From Cognataquiflexum nitidum (GTDB lineage: Bacteria > Bacteroidota > Bacteroidia > Cytophagales > Cyclobacteriaceae): a DNA stretch of 64,000 nucleotides. The notes below the pieces were generated by a model, which saw nothing but the letters and a program-made list of their open reading frames with translations, searched no databases and had not been told where the DNA came from. Shown here in pieces: positions 31,344-41,214 of the stretch. The stretch spans positions 1-64,000 of the forward strand of contig NZ_JAKZAM010000029.1 in NCBI RefSeq assembly GCF_022538055.1. The letters are read 5' to 3'. Every line of letters begins with the position of its first letter. Positions within the stretch are counted from its first letter, which is position 1. The position numbers and the translations under genes were made by a program.

Positions 31344-32047
31344 TTATTTTTTTTATTTCTTACAAATAACACATTGCCTCCATAAGACCCTTTTGGTATG
31401 GCTTCAACAATAAGTTTAAATCCATTTTTTCTAAAAAAACTTTTAAATTCCTTATAACTTTTGATACCCTCATAAGATTCATGTTTACTAACTTCCGTAT
31501 GTATTACCTGTACGCTATTGAATATTTCTTTTGATGCCGTTAACATTTTTTGTTCAAAACCTTGCATATCTAGCCAAAGCATATCCACTTTTGAAACATT
31601 ATTCTCTTTAGCCCAGGTATCTATTTTGTTGCACTTCACTGTTATAACTTCCTTAAAAAAAACATCCGGATGATCTGTTAAATGTGTTTTTGGTTTTAGC
31701 AATGAACTTGAACCATCAGACGCCCCACTACTTATATACATTTCGGCTACTCCGTCATAATCACTTAATGCAAGATTAAAACAAGTAATATTTGGATATT
31801 TTTTGGTATTATTAATTAAGTGCTCATACACTTCAGGAACAGGCTCAAATGCATAAATAGTACTTCCAGGATATTTTGCAAATTCTATTGAATCTGAACC
31901 AATATGTGCTCCACAATCAATAATTATGGGGTTCGGAGATAATAAATTTAAAATAAATCCTTTATCAATAAAGATGTCACTAACTCTATCGCTTCCTACG
32001 TTTCGGAAAACATACTTAATTATTATATCCTTTAATTTACTAATCAT
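31340..32047 (-). CDS. FkbM-family methyltransferase
   Basis: 235 residues. The SAM-binding loop PIIIDCGAHIGSDSIEFAK, motif II YAFEPVPEVYEHL, ITCFNLALSDYDG, and VDMLWLDMQGFEQKML define the FkbM family, which O-methylates sugars and polyketides. In this context it probably caps or decorates the polysaccharide. It follows the Wzt gene by 40 bases. Together with the fused FkbM domain downstream, it shows that the polymer is likely methylated at two or more positions. Confidence 0.9.
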   Translation of the reverse strand: MISKLKDIIIKYVFRNVGSDRVSDIFIDKGFILNLLSPNPIIIDCGAHIGSDSIEFAKYPGSTIYAFEPVPEVYEHLINNTKKYPNITCFNLALSDYDGVAEMYISSGASDGSSSLLKPKTHLTDHPDVFFKEVITVKCNKIDTWAKENNVSKVDMLWLDMQGFEQKMLTASKEIFNSVQVIHTEVSKHESYEGIKSYKEFKSFFRKNGFKLIVEAIPKGSYGGNVLFVRNKKNK

Positions 32048-32087
32048 TGATGAATTAAATTTTAAATCATTAAAATTAAAACGGTAT

Positions 32088-33374
32088 TTAAATTTCTATT
32101 ACTTCCCATTTTAGAACTGGAAAGAGATTACCAGGATGATTATTTTCATGTAAGACAGCATGGAATTCTGTTAACGTCGTATCCATTTTTACATTAAATT
32201 CTGCGACATATTCATCGGTAGTCACTAAGTTTTTTACACAATGAATCGAGAATTGGGGCTTTACTGAGTAAGTACCCTCATTTAATAAATTACCTGGAAC
32301 TACGCAGGTAAGTGAAAATTTACCCACATCAAATGAAGATATGTTTCCCGCATCTACCTGCTGACTACGGAATGCAATTTCATTATTTCTTATGAGATCG
32401 AATCCAACTTTTACATACTTATGAGGCTGCTTAACTTCAATTTTAAATTTAATAAATACATCCTCTGAGGTCAAAAAATTTGTGCGCTGAAACTGATCAG
32501 AATCAAGAATATATACACTATCAAGATAAATAGCATTATCTCTGTCAAACTTGTTCACCCATTGAGAGTCCAAACGCTTGCTAATCCTTTTTTCATACTC
32601 ATTGATCGTAGAGTTTATTGACCCTTCGGAAACAACTTCTCCATTAATCAACAACAACCCTTTTGTGCAAAGTGATTTTAAACTTGACAGATTATGGCTC
32701 ACAAACAAAACTGTCCTTCCCTCTTTAGTACTAACATCCTTCATCTTCCCCAAGGCTTTTTTCTGGAATTCAATGTCCCCTACTGCCAGCACTTCATCTA
32801 CTATCAAAATTTCGGGTTCCAAGTGTGCAGCCACTCCAAAGGCTAGGCGTACATACATACCGGAAGAATAACGTTTTACAGGCGTGTCAATGTAACGCTC
32901 CACGCCTGCAAAGTCCACGATCTCATCAAACTTACTTTTTATTTCGTGCCGTGTCATTCCCAGGATGGCGCCATTGAGAAAAATATTCTCCCTACCGCTT
33001 AATTCCGGGTGAAAGCCTGTACCCACTTCCAATAAACTAGCTACACGTCCTTTAATTTTAATCTTGCCCGTGGTAGGCGTGGTAGTTCGGCTCAGAATTT
33101 TAAGAAGGGTGCTTTTGCCCGCGCCATTGCGGCCAATAATGCCAAGGACCTCGCCTTGCTTTACTTCAAAATTAATATCCTTTAAGGCCCACACATATTC
33201 GCTGCTTCCTTTTACCGTACGGTCGTTTGCCTCCCCGATTTTTAAATAAGGATCTTCCTTTCCCCGCATCCTATACCATGTTCTGTTCAGGTCGTGCGCC
33301 AGCGAACCGGTGCCCACAGTACCCAGCCGGTATTGTTTTGAGATGTTTTCTACTTTGATTACTATATCACTCAT
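32088..33374 (-). CDS. wzt: Polysaccharide ABC transporter ATPase Wzt with substrate-binding C-domain
   Basis: 428 residues. The nucleotide-binding domain has Walker A GRNGAGKST (residues 81-89), the signature motif YSSGMYVRLAFG (169-180) and Walker B EILIVDEVLAVGD (188-200), and belongs to the O-antigen/teichoic-acid export group. The C-terminal part, about residues 255-428, resembles the Wzt_C beta-sandwich that recognises the non-reducing end of the finished glycan and couples it to export. The wzm permease lies 28 bases upstream on the same strand. Confidence 0.93.
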   Translation of the reverse strand: MSDIVIKVENISKQYRLGTVGTGSLAHDLNRTWYRMRGKEDPYLKIGEANDRTVKGSSEYVWALKDINFEVKQGEVLGIIGRNGAGKSTLLKILSRTTTPTTGKIKIKGRVASLLEVGTGFHPELSGRENIFLNGAILGMTRHEIKSKFDEIVDFAGVERYIDTPVKRYSSGMYVRLAFGVAAHLEPEILIVDEVLAVGDIEFQKKALGKMKDVSTKEGRTVLFVSHNLSSLKSLCTKGLLLINGEVVSEGSINSTINEYEKRISKRLDSQWVNKFDRDNAIYLDSVYILDSDQFQRTNFLTSEDVFIKFKIEVKQPHKYVKVGFDLIRNNEIAFRSQQVDAGNISSFDVGKFSLTCVVPGNLLNEGTYSVKPQFSIHCVKNLVTTDEYVAEFNVKMDTTLTEFHAVLHENNHPGNLFPVLKWEVIEI

Positions 33375-33402
33375 TCTGAATTTTAAACTTTAAAATTTTC
33401 AA

Positions 33403-34272
33403 TTAAACAGTGTCCATAAATGTTCTTTCCACCTTGCTGAAAATCAACATTCCCAAAAATAATACGATTACTATAAAACCTCCGCTAAACAATAAGCCTG
33501 CAGTATCCACCGTACCTCTTCCAAACAAAGCAAACCGGAAAGCCTCTACTATTGGGGTCAAAGGATTCCAGGCTATCCATGCAGCGTAGCTTTTCCCTTT
33601 TAAGAAGGACAAGGGGTAAACAACGGGTGAGGCATACATCAGTAACTGCACCGCAAAACTAATCAGAACATTAAAATCGCGGTACTTGGTGGTGAGGGAA
33701 CTGATAATGATGCCCAGACCCAAACCAAGTCCCGCCATCATCAGCACCAGCAAAGGAAGGAGGAGCCAAGTGGAAGCAAAATGAAAATGCCCTGTTTGAT
33801 AACCATACCACGCCATCACTGCGAGAAGCAATAAAAACTGGATTCCGAATTTGACGATATTGCTCATCACTGTACTGAGCGGTATCACGAGGCGGGGGAA
33901 ATATACCTTGCCGAATATACCTGCATTGGCTACAAAAGTATTGCTGGTGGCGGTAAGGCAACTGCTGAAGTAATTCCAGATAGCAATGCCACTCATATAG
34001 AAAGGGATAGCTTCAATGCCGTCCGTCGGGATATTCGCTATTTTACCAAATACCAATAGAAACATGACGGTGGTAAAAATCGGTTGAATAAAATGCCAGA
34101 GCGGACCTAGGATTGTTTGCTTGTACTGTGCGGTGAAATCTCGCTTAACAAACAACCAAAGTAAATCACGATAGCGCCAAACTTCTTTTAAGTTAAGATC
34201 GAGCAACTTCCCCCGAGGCTCAATAATTTGATCCCATTGGTCGTCCTCTATTATAGTGTCTGTAGTATTCAT
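33403..34272 (-). CDS. wzm: Polysaccharide ABC transporter permease Wzm
   Basis: 289 residues. ABC-2-type permease with a cytoplasmic N-terminus (RGKLLDLNLKEVWRYRDLLW), the typical FVKRDFTAQYKQTILGPLWH segment, and six hydrophobic helices. It forms the membrane pore for export of a lipid-linked glycan across the inner membrane with the neighbouring Wzt. It is the first gene of the repeat-free part of the locus; repeat block D starts about 50 bases upstream of its ATG. Confidence 0.93.
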   Translation of the reverse strand: MNTTDTIIEDDQWDQIIEPRGKLLDLNLKEVWRYRDLLWLFVKRDFTAQYKQTILGPLWHFIQPIFTTVMFLLVFGKIANIPTDGIEAIPFYMSGIAIWNYFSSCLTATSNTFVANAGIFGKVYFPRLVIPLSTVMSNIVKFGIQFLLLLAVMAWYGYQTGHFHFASTWLLLPLLVLMMAGLGLGLGIIISSLTTKYRDFNVLISFAVQLLMYASPVVYPLSFLKGKSYAAWIAWNPLTPIVEAFRFALFGRGTVDTAGLLFSGGFIVIVLFLGMLIFSKVERTFMDTV

Positions 34273-34324
34273 GTTTTACTCTAAAAGAAATAATAGTTTT
34301 TGTTTGGTGTTGTTGAGCCTTTTG

Positions 34325-35515
34325 ATGGTAGCTGTGTTTTGTTCAGGGTTCGGGGTTCCCTGTACTTTAGGAGTGAACAGGAACTTGGAACATAGTACTT
34401 TGAACAGTTTTTGGAACAGAGTACGAAATGGTTCAGGGTTCGGGCCTGCGGCGTTCGGGGTTCAGGGTGAGGCTTATATCCTGTTGAACAAGGAACTTTG
34501 AACATTTTTTGAACCTAGTACAAGGTTGTTCGGAGTTCTAGCCTGCGGCGTTCGGGGTTTCCTGTACTTTAGGAGTGAACAGGAACTTGGAACATTTTTC
34601 AGAACATAGTACAAGATTGTTCGGGGCCTGCCCTGAGCGTAGTCGAGGGGTTCGGGGTTCGGCTTCGGGGTTTCTTACTTTTTTTTGAACTTTGAACAGT
34701 TTTCGAACCTAGTACAGATTTGTTCGGGGCCTGCCCTGAGCGTAGTCGAAGGGTTCGGGGTTCTAGCCTGCGGCGTTCGGGGTTCCCTGTACTTTAGGAG
34801 TCGATAGGAACTTTGAACAGTTTTTAGAACATGGTACAAGTTTGTTCAGGGTACTAGCCTGCGGCGTTCGGGGTTCCCTGTACATTAGGAGTGAACAGGA
34901 ACTTGGAACATAGTACTTTGAACAGTTTTTGGAACAGAGTACGAAATGGTTCAGGGTTCGGGCCTGCGGCGTTCGGGGTTCAGGGTGAGGCTTATATCCT
35001 GTTGAACTATGAACTTTGAACAGTTTTTGGAACAGGGTACGGATTTGTACGGAGTTCTGGCCTGCGGCGTTCGGGGTTTCCTGTACTTTAGGAGTGAACA
35101 GGAACTTGGAACATTTTTTGGAACAGAGTACAAGATTGTTCGGGGCCTGCCCTGAGCGTAGTCGAAGGGTTCGGAGTTCTAGCCTGCGGCGTTCGGGGTT
35201 TCCTGTACTTTAGGAGTGAACAGGAACTTTGAACATGGAACCTTGAACAGTTTTTGGAACAGGGTACGGATTTGTTCGGAGTTCTGGCCTGCGGCGTTCG
35301 GGGTTACCTATACTTTAGGAGTGAAGAGGAACCTTGAACATTTTTTGAACCTAGTACGGATTTGTACGGGGCCTGCCCTGAGCGTAGTCGAAGGGTTCGG
35401 AGTTCTAGCCTGCGGCGTACGGGCCTGCGGGCCTGCCCTGAGCGTAGTCGAAGGGTTCGGGGTACGGAGAATCGTTGAGGCGAGGTGGAACTTGGAACAT
35501 TTTCCCACTCAATTA
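34325..35515. repeat. Polysaccharide-locus intergenic repeat, block D
   Basis: About 1.2 kb, the longest block. It holds hairpin cores near 34358, 34560, 34786, 34875, 35080, 35205 and a degenerate one near 35307. It is the block richest in the CCTGCCCTGAGCGTAGTCGA module (near 34627, 34731, 35147, 35371 and 35432). No gene is contained; short ORFs on both strands are by-products of the repeat composition. Confidence 0.85.
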
Positions 35516-35524
35516 GTTTGTTTG

Positions 35525-36739
35525 CTATAAATTTTCTTTCATTAGGAATTCTGTAATGTATAGATGCCGTACTCCTTCTATAGAGTCTTTCCAAAATTCA
35601 TCCATAGTGATGACATATTTGGGAAATTGGTCGTCAATCGACAATAAATTTCCAAATTCTCTTTTTACTGTTTGCTCATTTTCCAATTTATATGCTACTT
35701 GGACATAAATTTTACTACCCTTTATTTCAGCTACAAAATCTACTTCATTGCCACCAATTTTTCCAACAAAAACGTTGTATCCTCTTCTTTTCAATTCTAA
35801 AAAAACGATGTTTTCCAAAATCCCTCCAATCATTCTGTCTCGATTTCCCATCGTTGCATAAATCAAAGAGATATCGCTAACATAAAACTTTTCTTGCGTC
35901 TTAAGTATTTCCTTTCCTTTCAAATCATAGCGAGGTACTCGATACAAAATAAAAGCCCCTACCAATGCATTGAGGTAATTATAAACAGTATTGAGGTCGA
36001 TTTTACGCTGTTGACTCTTGAAGTAGTCGGCTACGTTTTTACCTGAAAAGGTATTACCAATATTGTCTAAAGCATATCTAATAACCCGCTCCAACAATTC
36101 TACATCTCTAATCTTGTAGCGTTGTATGGTATCTCTTAAAATAACAGAAGAGTAAATATCATAAATCACTTTATAGGCCGATTCATCCGGATAATCACCG
36201 GTGTGAATAACCGGAAAACCACCTTTTCGCAAATAGGTCAAAAAAAGATTTCCGTTATTTTCTGAATCAGAAAAATAATATTTTCTAAAATCCAGAAATT
36301 CTCGGTATGACAAGGTGTAGACCGGTATTTCAACATACCTACCTGCTAAATAAGTTGCCAATTCCGAAGACAACAAATGAGAATTAGAGCCGGTAAGATA
36401 AATATCTACTTCAAAATCAACTAAAAATGAGTTAACTGCTTTTTCCCAGTTTTTTACTTCTTGGATTTCGTCTAAGAGCAAATAATACTTCTGTTTTGTT
36501 TTAATTTGATTACTGATAAATTGATGCAGCTTAGGAGCTTCTAGAATATCGGCATACATGAAGCTTTCGAAATTAATAGAAACAATCTGTTCTATCGGTA
36601 CACCTCTTCGCAAAAGTTCTTCTTGTATCAATTGTAATACTGTAGATTTACCAGAGCGTCTGATGCCTGTAATAATCTTTATTTGAACTTTACCAATAAA
36701 AGGTTTTAATGCTTCGATGTAGCTTGAACGTAAAATCAT
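35525..36739 (-). CDS. AAA+ ATPase with DUF4143 domain
   Basis: 404 residues. The N-terminal AAA_14 domain has Walker A ITGIRRSGKSTVL (residues about 23-35), Walker B YYLLLDEIQEV, the sensor LTGSNSHLLS, and ELATYLAGRYVEI. The C-terminal DUF4143 half includes KNVADYFKSQQ, a winged-helix-like segment, and GGNEVDFVAEIKG, which looks like a PD-(D/E)xK-type core. The family is widespread, of unknown function, and often behaves as mobile cargo. Nothing links it to polysaccharide synthesis; it sits alone between repeats. A dyad upstream suggests its own promoter and operator. Confidence 0.85.
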   Translation of the reverse strand: MILRSSYIEALKPFIGKVQIKIITGIRRSGKSTVLQLIQEELLRRGVPIEQIVSINFESFMYADILEAPKLHQFISNQIKTKQKYYLLLDEIQEVKNWEKAVNSFLVDFEVDIYLTGSNSHLLSSELATYLAGRYVEIPVYTLSYREFLDFRKYYFSDSENNGNLFLTYLRKGGFPVIHTGDYPDESAYKVIYDIYSSVILRDTIQRYKIRDVELLERVIRYALDNIGNTFSGKNVADYFKSQQRKIDLNTVYNYLNALVGAFILYRVPRYDLKGKEILKTQEKFYVSDISLIYATMGNRDRMIGGILENIVFLELKRRGYNVFVGKIGGNEVDFVAEIKGSKIYVQVAYKLENEQTVKREFGNLLSIDDQFPKYVITMDEFWKDSIEGVRHLYITEFLMKENL

Positions 36740-36753
36740 TTTTATAGGATTAC

Positions 36754-36792
36754 AACCATAATAATATGAATTTTAATTCAATATTTATGGTT
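36754..36792. promoter_or_regulatory. Dyad operator-like sequence upstream of the AAA+ gene
   Basis: Near-perfect inverted repeat with arms about 18 bases long (ends AACCATAA and TTATGGTT), 15 bases before the ATG, followed by a further ACCATAATAAT half-site near 36797. The symmetry and position suggest an operator; the protein that binds is unknown. The remaining bases to 37035 hold nothing I recognise. Confidence 0.45.
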
Positions 36793-37035
36793 ATGACCAT
36801 AATAATTCGATTTAAAAAGCTGCTGAAAACGTAAATTGTGCAAATAAAAGATTTTTTACTGTGCAGATTTAAGGGTTGTTGGCTTTTTTGTGAAGTGTTT
36901 TGACAATTTTTCTGTACTATCACAGACATCGTAGGGCTTTCTACATATCCCGCGCCTATGCAACAGCTATTTTTTTATGGATTTCATCTCAAAAATTTTG
37001 CCTGATCAGTGATTACTTATTCATTTTATTTAATC

Positions 37036-37986
37036 TCAAACCTTATGATCTGATTGAAGTAAATTGTCAAAATAAGCAATCGTACTTATCAATCCTGTCC
37101 TTAAATCTACTTTAGGTTCCCAATCCAGTTCTTTTTTTGCCAGGTCAATGACGGGTTTGCGCTGCATCGGATCGTCTTGCGGTAATGGCAGGAATATCAA
37201 TTTGCTGGAGCTGCCGGTGATTTCTATGATCAGTTCAGCCAACTCCAGCATGGTAAATTCTACCGGATTGCCGATGTTGACCGGACCGGTAAAGTCAGGA
37301 CGGGAGTTCATCAAGCGATACATTCCCTCGATATTGTCATCGACATAGCAGAAGCTGCGTGTCTGTTGGCCGTTACCATAGATGGTGATATCCTCTCCCT
37401 TCAGTGCCTGCACGATAAAGTTAGAAACTACCCTCCCATCCTGTGGATGCATGCGTGGGCCATAGGTATTGAAAATTCGCATGACCTTGATTTCTATCCC
37501 GTGCTGACGGTGGAAATCAAAAAAGAGCGTCTCGGCGCAGCGCTTTCCCTCATCATAGCAAGCTCTGATGCCGGTAGTGCTGACGCTTCCTTTGTAGGAT
37601 TCGGGCTGTGGGTGGACCTCGGGGTCTCCATAGACTTCCGAGGTACTTGCCTGTAGGATACGGATTTTTAAGCGTTTTGCAAGGCCGAGCATGTTGATGG
37701 CTCCAAGCACCGAGGTCTTGGTAGTCTGTACCGGATCGAACTGGTAATGTACCGGACTGGCGGGACAGGCAAGGTTATATACCTCATCGACTTCTACATA
37801 CAAGGGCCAGGTGATGTCATGTCGTAGGAATTCGAAGTTATTGTTGTCAAGCAAATGATGGATGTTGGACTTTCTACCGGTAAATAAATTGTCTACACAA
37901 AGGACTTCATTTCCTTCCTTTAGGAGTCTTTCACATAGGTGGGAACCCAAAAATCCGGATCCTCCTGTTACTAAAATTCGTTTCAT
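37036..37986 (-). CDS. UDP-glucuronate decarboxylase (UDP-xylose synthase)
   Basis: 316 residues, extended SDR family. It converts UDP-glucuronate to UDP-xylose. The N-terminal NAD loop is VTGGSGFLGSHLCERL; the substrate loop includes VYNLACPASPVHYQ. The catalytic residues are Thr/Ser in LQASTSEVYGD and Tyr-x3-Lys in ACYDEGKRCAE, and the RIFNTYGPRMHPQDGRVVSNF signature is diagnostic of UXS. The ATG at 37986 is taken as start because the 60 codons upstream are repeat DNA. It needs UDP-glucuronate, but no UDP-glucose dehydrogenase gene is in the window. Confidence 0.95.
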   Translation of the reverse strand: MKRILVTGGSGFLGSHLCERLLKEGNEVLCVDNLFTGRKSNIHHLLDNNNFEFLRHDITWPLYVEVDEVYNLACPASPVHYQFDPVQTTKTSVLGAINMLGLAKRLKIRILQASTSEVYGDPEVHPQPESYKGSVSTTGIRACYDEGKRCAETLFFDFHRQHGIEIKVMRIFNTYGPRMHPQDGRVVSNFIVQALKGEDITIYGNGQQTRSFCYVDDNIEGMYRLMNSRPDFTGPVNIGNPVEFTMLELAELIIEITGSSSKLIFLPLPQDDPMQRKPVIDLAKKELDWEPKVDLRTGLISTIAYFDNLLQSDHKV

Positions 37987-38029
37987 AGGTTTGGGGTAGG
38001 GGTACTGATTTGGGGATTTTGAGTTTTTT

Positions 38030-38660
38030 TTGAACTTGGAACGCTTTTCAAACTTGGTACAAATTTGTTCGGGGCCTGCCCTGAGCGTAGTCGAAGGGTT
38101 CGGGGTTCTAGCCTGCGGCGTTCGGGGTTCGGAGTGAGGCTTATATCCTGTTGAACTATGAACCTTGAACATTTTTTAGAACAGAGTACGAAATGGTTCG
38201 GGGTTCTGGCCTGCGGCGTTCGGGGTTCGGCTTTGGGGTTTCTTACTTTTTTTGAACTTTGAACGCCTTTCAGGTAGCGGTGCTTTTGTTCGGGGTTCAG
38301 GGTTCGGGGTTCAGGCCTGCGGCGTTCGGGGTTTCCTGTACTTTAGGAGTGAACAGGAACTTGGAACATGGTACTTTGAACATTTTTTAGAACAGAGTAC
38401 GGATTTGTACGGAGTTCTAGCCTGCGGCGTTCGGGGATACCTGTACTTTAGGAGTGATCAGGAACTTGGAACATGGAACCTTGAACAGTTTTGAACCTAG
38501 TACGGAGTTGTTCGGAGTTCTAGCCTGCGGCGTACGTGCCTGCGGCGTTCGGGGTTCGGAGTGAGGCTTATATCCTGTTGAACTATGAACCCTGAACAGT
38601 TTTTAGAACAGAGCACAAGATTGTTCGGGGTTCGGGGTGAGGTTCGGGTGCAGTTTGAAC
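38030..38660. repeat. Polysaccharide-locus intergenic repeat, block E
   Basis: Hairpin cores near 38335 and 38440, several GCCTGCGGCG segments, one CCTGAGCGTAGTCGAAGG module (near 38078) and two GAGGCTTATATCCTGTTGAA modules (38135 and 38562). It spans the gap between the UDP-xylose synthase and the four-helix-bundle gene. Confidence 0.85.
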
Positions 38661-38665
38661 CGTTC

Positions 38666-39052
38666 TTAAGTGAATTTATTACCCTTTTTTTCGGAGTTTT
38701 TGATGAAGATCATCAGGGATTTGATTTTTTTTCTGATACTATCAGTTCTTATCAGGACATCCTCTAATTCATCTTGAGTTATAAATCCAGCATCAAGTGC
38801 CCTGTAAGCCTGTGACCTGGTTTCGGCGTTGGATCCTTTTGCTATTGACAAGAATTGAATAAATTCTCTGTTTCCTTCCCTGTCAAACCCTTCTGCAATG
38901 TTATCCATTACGGAACCTGATGAACTATTGATCTGAGATGCAAATCTAAAGTCCTTTGCAAATTCTTTTTTCCTGGTTAATTCTCTTATTATCAAACAAA
39001 GGCTTTTGGATTCTTTCCAAATGTCCAGGTCTTCAAATTTGCTTATCCCCAT
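38666..39052 (-). CDS. Four-helix-bundle protein (23S rRNA intervening-sequence family)
   Basis: 128 residues. SKFEDLDIWKESKSLCLIIR at the N-terminus, FASQINSSSGSVMDNIAEGF and GNREFIQFLSIAKGSNAETR in the middle match the family of small four-helix proteins first seen as ORFs within 23S rRNA insertions. They are now found as single genes across Bacteroidota. The function is unknown. It is unrelated to polysaccharide synthesis and is flanked on both sides by repeat blocks E and F. Confidence 0.93.
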   Translation of the reverse strand: MGISKFEDLDIWKESKSLCLIIRELTRKKEFAKDFRFASQINSSSGSVMDNIAEGFDREGNREFIQFLSIAKGSNAETRSQAYRALDAGFITQDELEDVLIRTDSIRKKIKSLMIFIKNSEKKGNKFT

Positions 39053-39129
39053 TTTGCTTACAAGATTAAAACTGCAAGCCCAATTTAAGGAGTTAGTAAT
39101 TACACAGTGAATTTTAAACGTTTAAAATC

Positions 39130-39840
39130 GGATAAAAGAGGTGTAGGCACGTGCCTGCGGCGTTCGGAGTTTCCTGTACTTTAGGAGTGAAGAGGAACTT
39201 GGAACAAGGAACTTTGAACAGTTTTTGGAACAGGGTACGGATTTGTACGGAGTTCTAGCCTGCGGCGTACGTGCCTTCGGCGTTCGGGGTTCCCTGTACT
39301 TTAGGAGTGAACAGGAACTTGGAACATTTTTCGAACATGGTACAAATTTGTTCGGAGTTCTAGCCTGCGGCGTTCGGGGTACGAAGAATCGTTGAGGCGA
39401 GGTGGAACCTGGAACAATGAACTTGGAACAGTTTTTGGAACAGGGTACGGATTTGTACGGAGTTCTAGCCTGCGGCGTTCGGGGTTCGGCTTCGGGGTTT
39501 CTTACTTTTTTTGAACTTTGAACGCCTTTAGATTGGCAATTGCTTTTGTTCGGGGTTCAGGGTTCGGAGTACGGGGTGAGGTTCGAGTGCAGTTGGAACT
39601 TGGAACAATGAACTTTGAACATTTTTCGAACGGAGTACAAGATTGTTCGGAGTTCTAGCCTGCGGCGTACGTGCCTGCGGCGTTCGGGGTTCGGTGAATC
39701 GTTGAGGCGAGGTGGAACCTGGAACTATGAACCTTGACCATTTTTTTGGAACAGGGTACGGATTTGTTCGGAGTTCTAGCCTGCGGCGTTCGGGGTTCGG
39801 CTTCGGGGTTCAGCTTCGCGGTTGCGTGAACAGCCGAAGC
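39130..39840. repeat. Polysaccharide-locus intergenic repeat, block F
   Basis: Hairpin cores near 39174 and 39295, two GAATCGTTGAGGCGAGG modules (39385 and 39696), many GTTCTAGCCTGCGGCG segments. It ends at the gmd stop codon. Confidence 0.85.
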
Positions 39841-39844
39841 GGAA

Positions 39845-41074
39845 TCAATCTGCCTGATTTATAACATCGTGGCCATTGGCAAGGAGGTCCCGCTCTTTTT
39901 GGAACAGCTTAAGGTCTGACTGCATCATGTCTTCGACCAGCTGCGGCAGGGAATATTCAGGATACCATCCAAGCTTTGAATTGGATTTGGAAGGGTCCCC
40001 GATTAGGAGGTCAACCTCTGTCGGGCGAAAATACCGTGGGTCGATTTTGATGAGGGTATCACCGATTTTGGGTGGATGGGGTTCTGTTCTTGAAGAACGA
40101 AAGGTACCACATTTGACATTGAAGGTCGAACAGATTGCCTCAAAGTTGATTCCGGTTGATTTTGCATAGAGTTCCTCATCGATATCAGCCAAAATCCCGA
40201 TTTCGTCCACACCTGATCCTTCCCAATGGATCGTGAATCCAACATGTGAAAAGGCCATGTTGATAAAATCCCGAACTTTGGTGGTGATGCCTGTCGCAAT
40301 GACGTAATCTTCGGGACGTTCTTGCTGAAGGATCATCCACATGGCTTTGACATAGTCCTTGGCATGACCCCAATCCCGCCTTGCATCGAGGTTGCCCATG
40401 TAAAAATCCTTTTGAAGACCCAAAGCTATTTTGGAGATTGCTCGGGTGATTTTTCGGGTGACAAAGGTTTCACCACGGGATGGTGATTCATGGTTGAAGA
40501 GAATCCCATTACAAGCATACATGTTGTAAGCCTCTCTGTAATTGACCGTAATCCAATATGCATACATTTTGGCTACGGCATAGGGAGATCGGGGATAGAA
40601 TGGAGTGGATTCCGACTGAGGTGTTGCCTGCACGAGACCATACAGCTCGGAGGTAGATGCCTGGTAGATTCTGGTTTTCTTTTCCAAACCTACAATCCGT
40701 ACAGCCTCCAATATTCGGAGTGTACCTATTCCATCCGCATTGGCAGTATATTCAGGAATATCGAAGGAGACCTTCACATGGGACATAGCCGCAAGATTAT
40801 AAATTTCATCCGGTTTGGTTTCCGAAATGATCTTGGTCAGATTCATGGAATCCGTCATGTCTCCATAATGGAGGATAAAGCGAGGATTGTCTACGTGGGG
40901 ATCTTGGTATATATGGTCTATCCTATCAGAGTTGATCAGTGAGGTTCTTCGCTTGATACCATGGACGATATAGCCTTTATCTAATAGAAGTTCAGCTAGA
41001 TAGGCACCATCCTGACCGGTAATTCCGGTGATGAGGGCAATTTTTGGGCGGGAATTTTGTTTGGTTGTAATCAT
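39845..41074 (-). CDS. gmd: GDP-mannose 4,6-dehydratase
   Basis: 409 residues. It makes GDP-4-keto-6-deoxy-mannose, the first step to GDP-fucose. The dinucleotide loop is ITGITGQDGAYLAE. The RRTSLINSDRIDHIY region, the catalytic QASTSELYG with YPRSPYAVAKMYAYW (Tyr-x3-Lys), and NHESPSRGETFVTRKITRAI are diagnostic. It is somewhat longer than typical Gmd, because of extra residues between the central and C-terminal parts (around residues 290-345), as seen in some Bacteroidota forms. Fcl follows in the pathway, and its gene lies just upstream. Confidence 0.96.
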   Translation of the reverse strand: MITTKQNSRPKIALITGITGQDGAYLAELLLDKGYIVHGIKRRTSLINSDRIDHIYQDPHVDNPRFILHYGDMTDSMNLTKIISETKPDEIYNLAAMSHVKVSFDIPEYTANADGIGTLRILEAVRIVGLEKKTRIYQASTSELYGLVQATPQSESTPFYPRSPYAVAKMYAYWITVNYREAYNMYACNGILFNHESPSRGETFVTRKITRAISKIALGLQKDFYMGNLDARRDWGHAKDYVKAMWMILQQERPEDYVIATGITTKVRDFINMAFSHVGFTIHWEGSGVDEIGILADIDEELYAKSTGINFEAICSTFNVKCGTFRSSRTEPHPPKIGDTLIKIDPRYFRPTEVDLLIGDPSKSNSKLGWYPEYSLPQLVEDMMQSDLKLFQKERDLLANGHDVINQAD

Positions 41075-41214
41075 ACTTAGGGCTAAGCGTTTGGGGTTTA
41101 AGCAATAAAAACTGTTGGATGAAATGATTTGGGTTCATTGTTATTTTGCTTAATGTTTAGAGTCTTTAGCGTATTTTGAGAAGGAGAAAAAATTAAAAAT
41201 TGTGGTTTGTTTGT

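Noticed and set aside
36900..37115. 71-codon plus-strand ORF between the AAA+ gene and uxs
   Set aside because: It overlaps the 3' end of uxs antisense and shows no domain or signal; probably chance in AT-rich DNA.
37987..38172. Longer UXS reading frame with a start 60 codons upstream
   Set aside because: The extra codons are repeat DNA and not part of the SDR fold; the ATG at 37986 directly precedes the NAD-binding motif.
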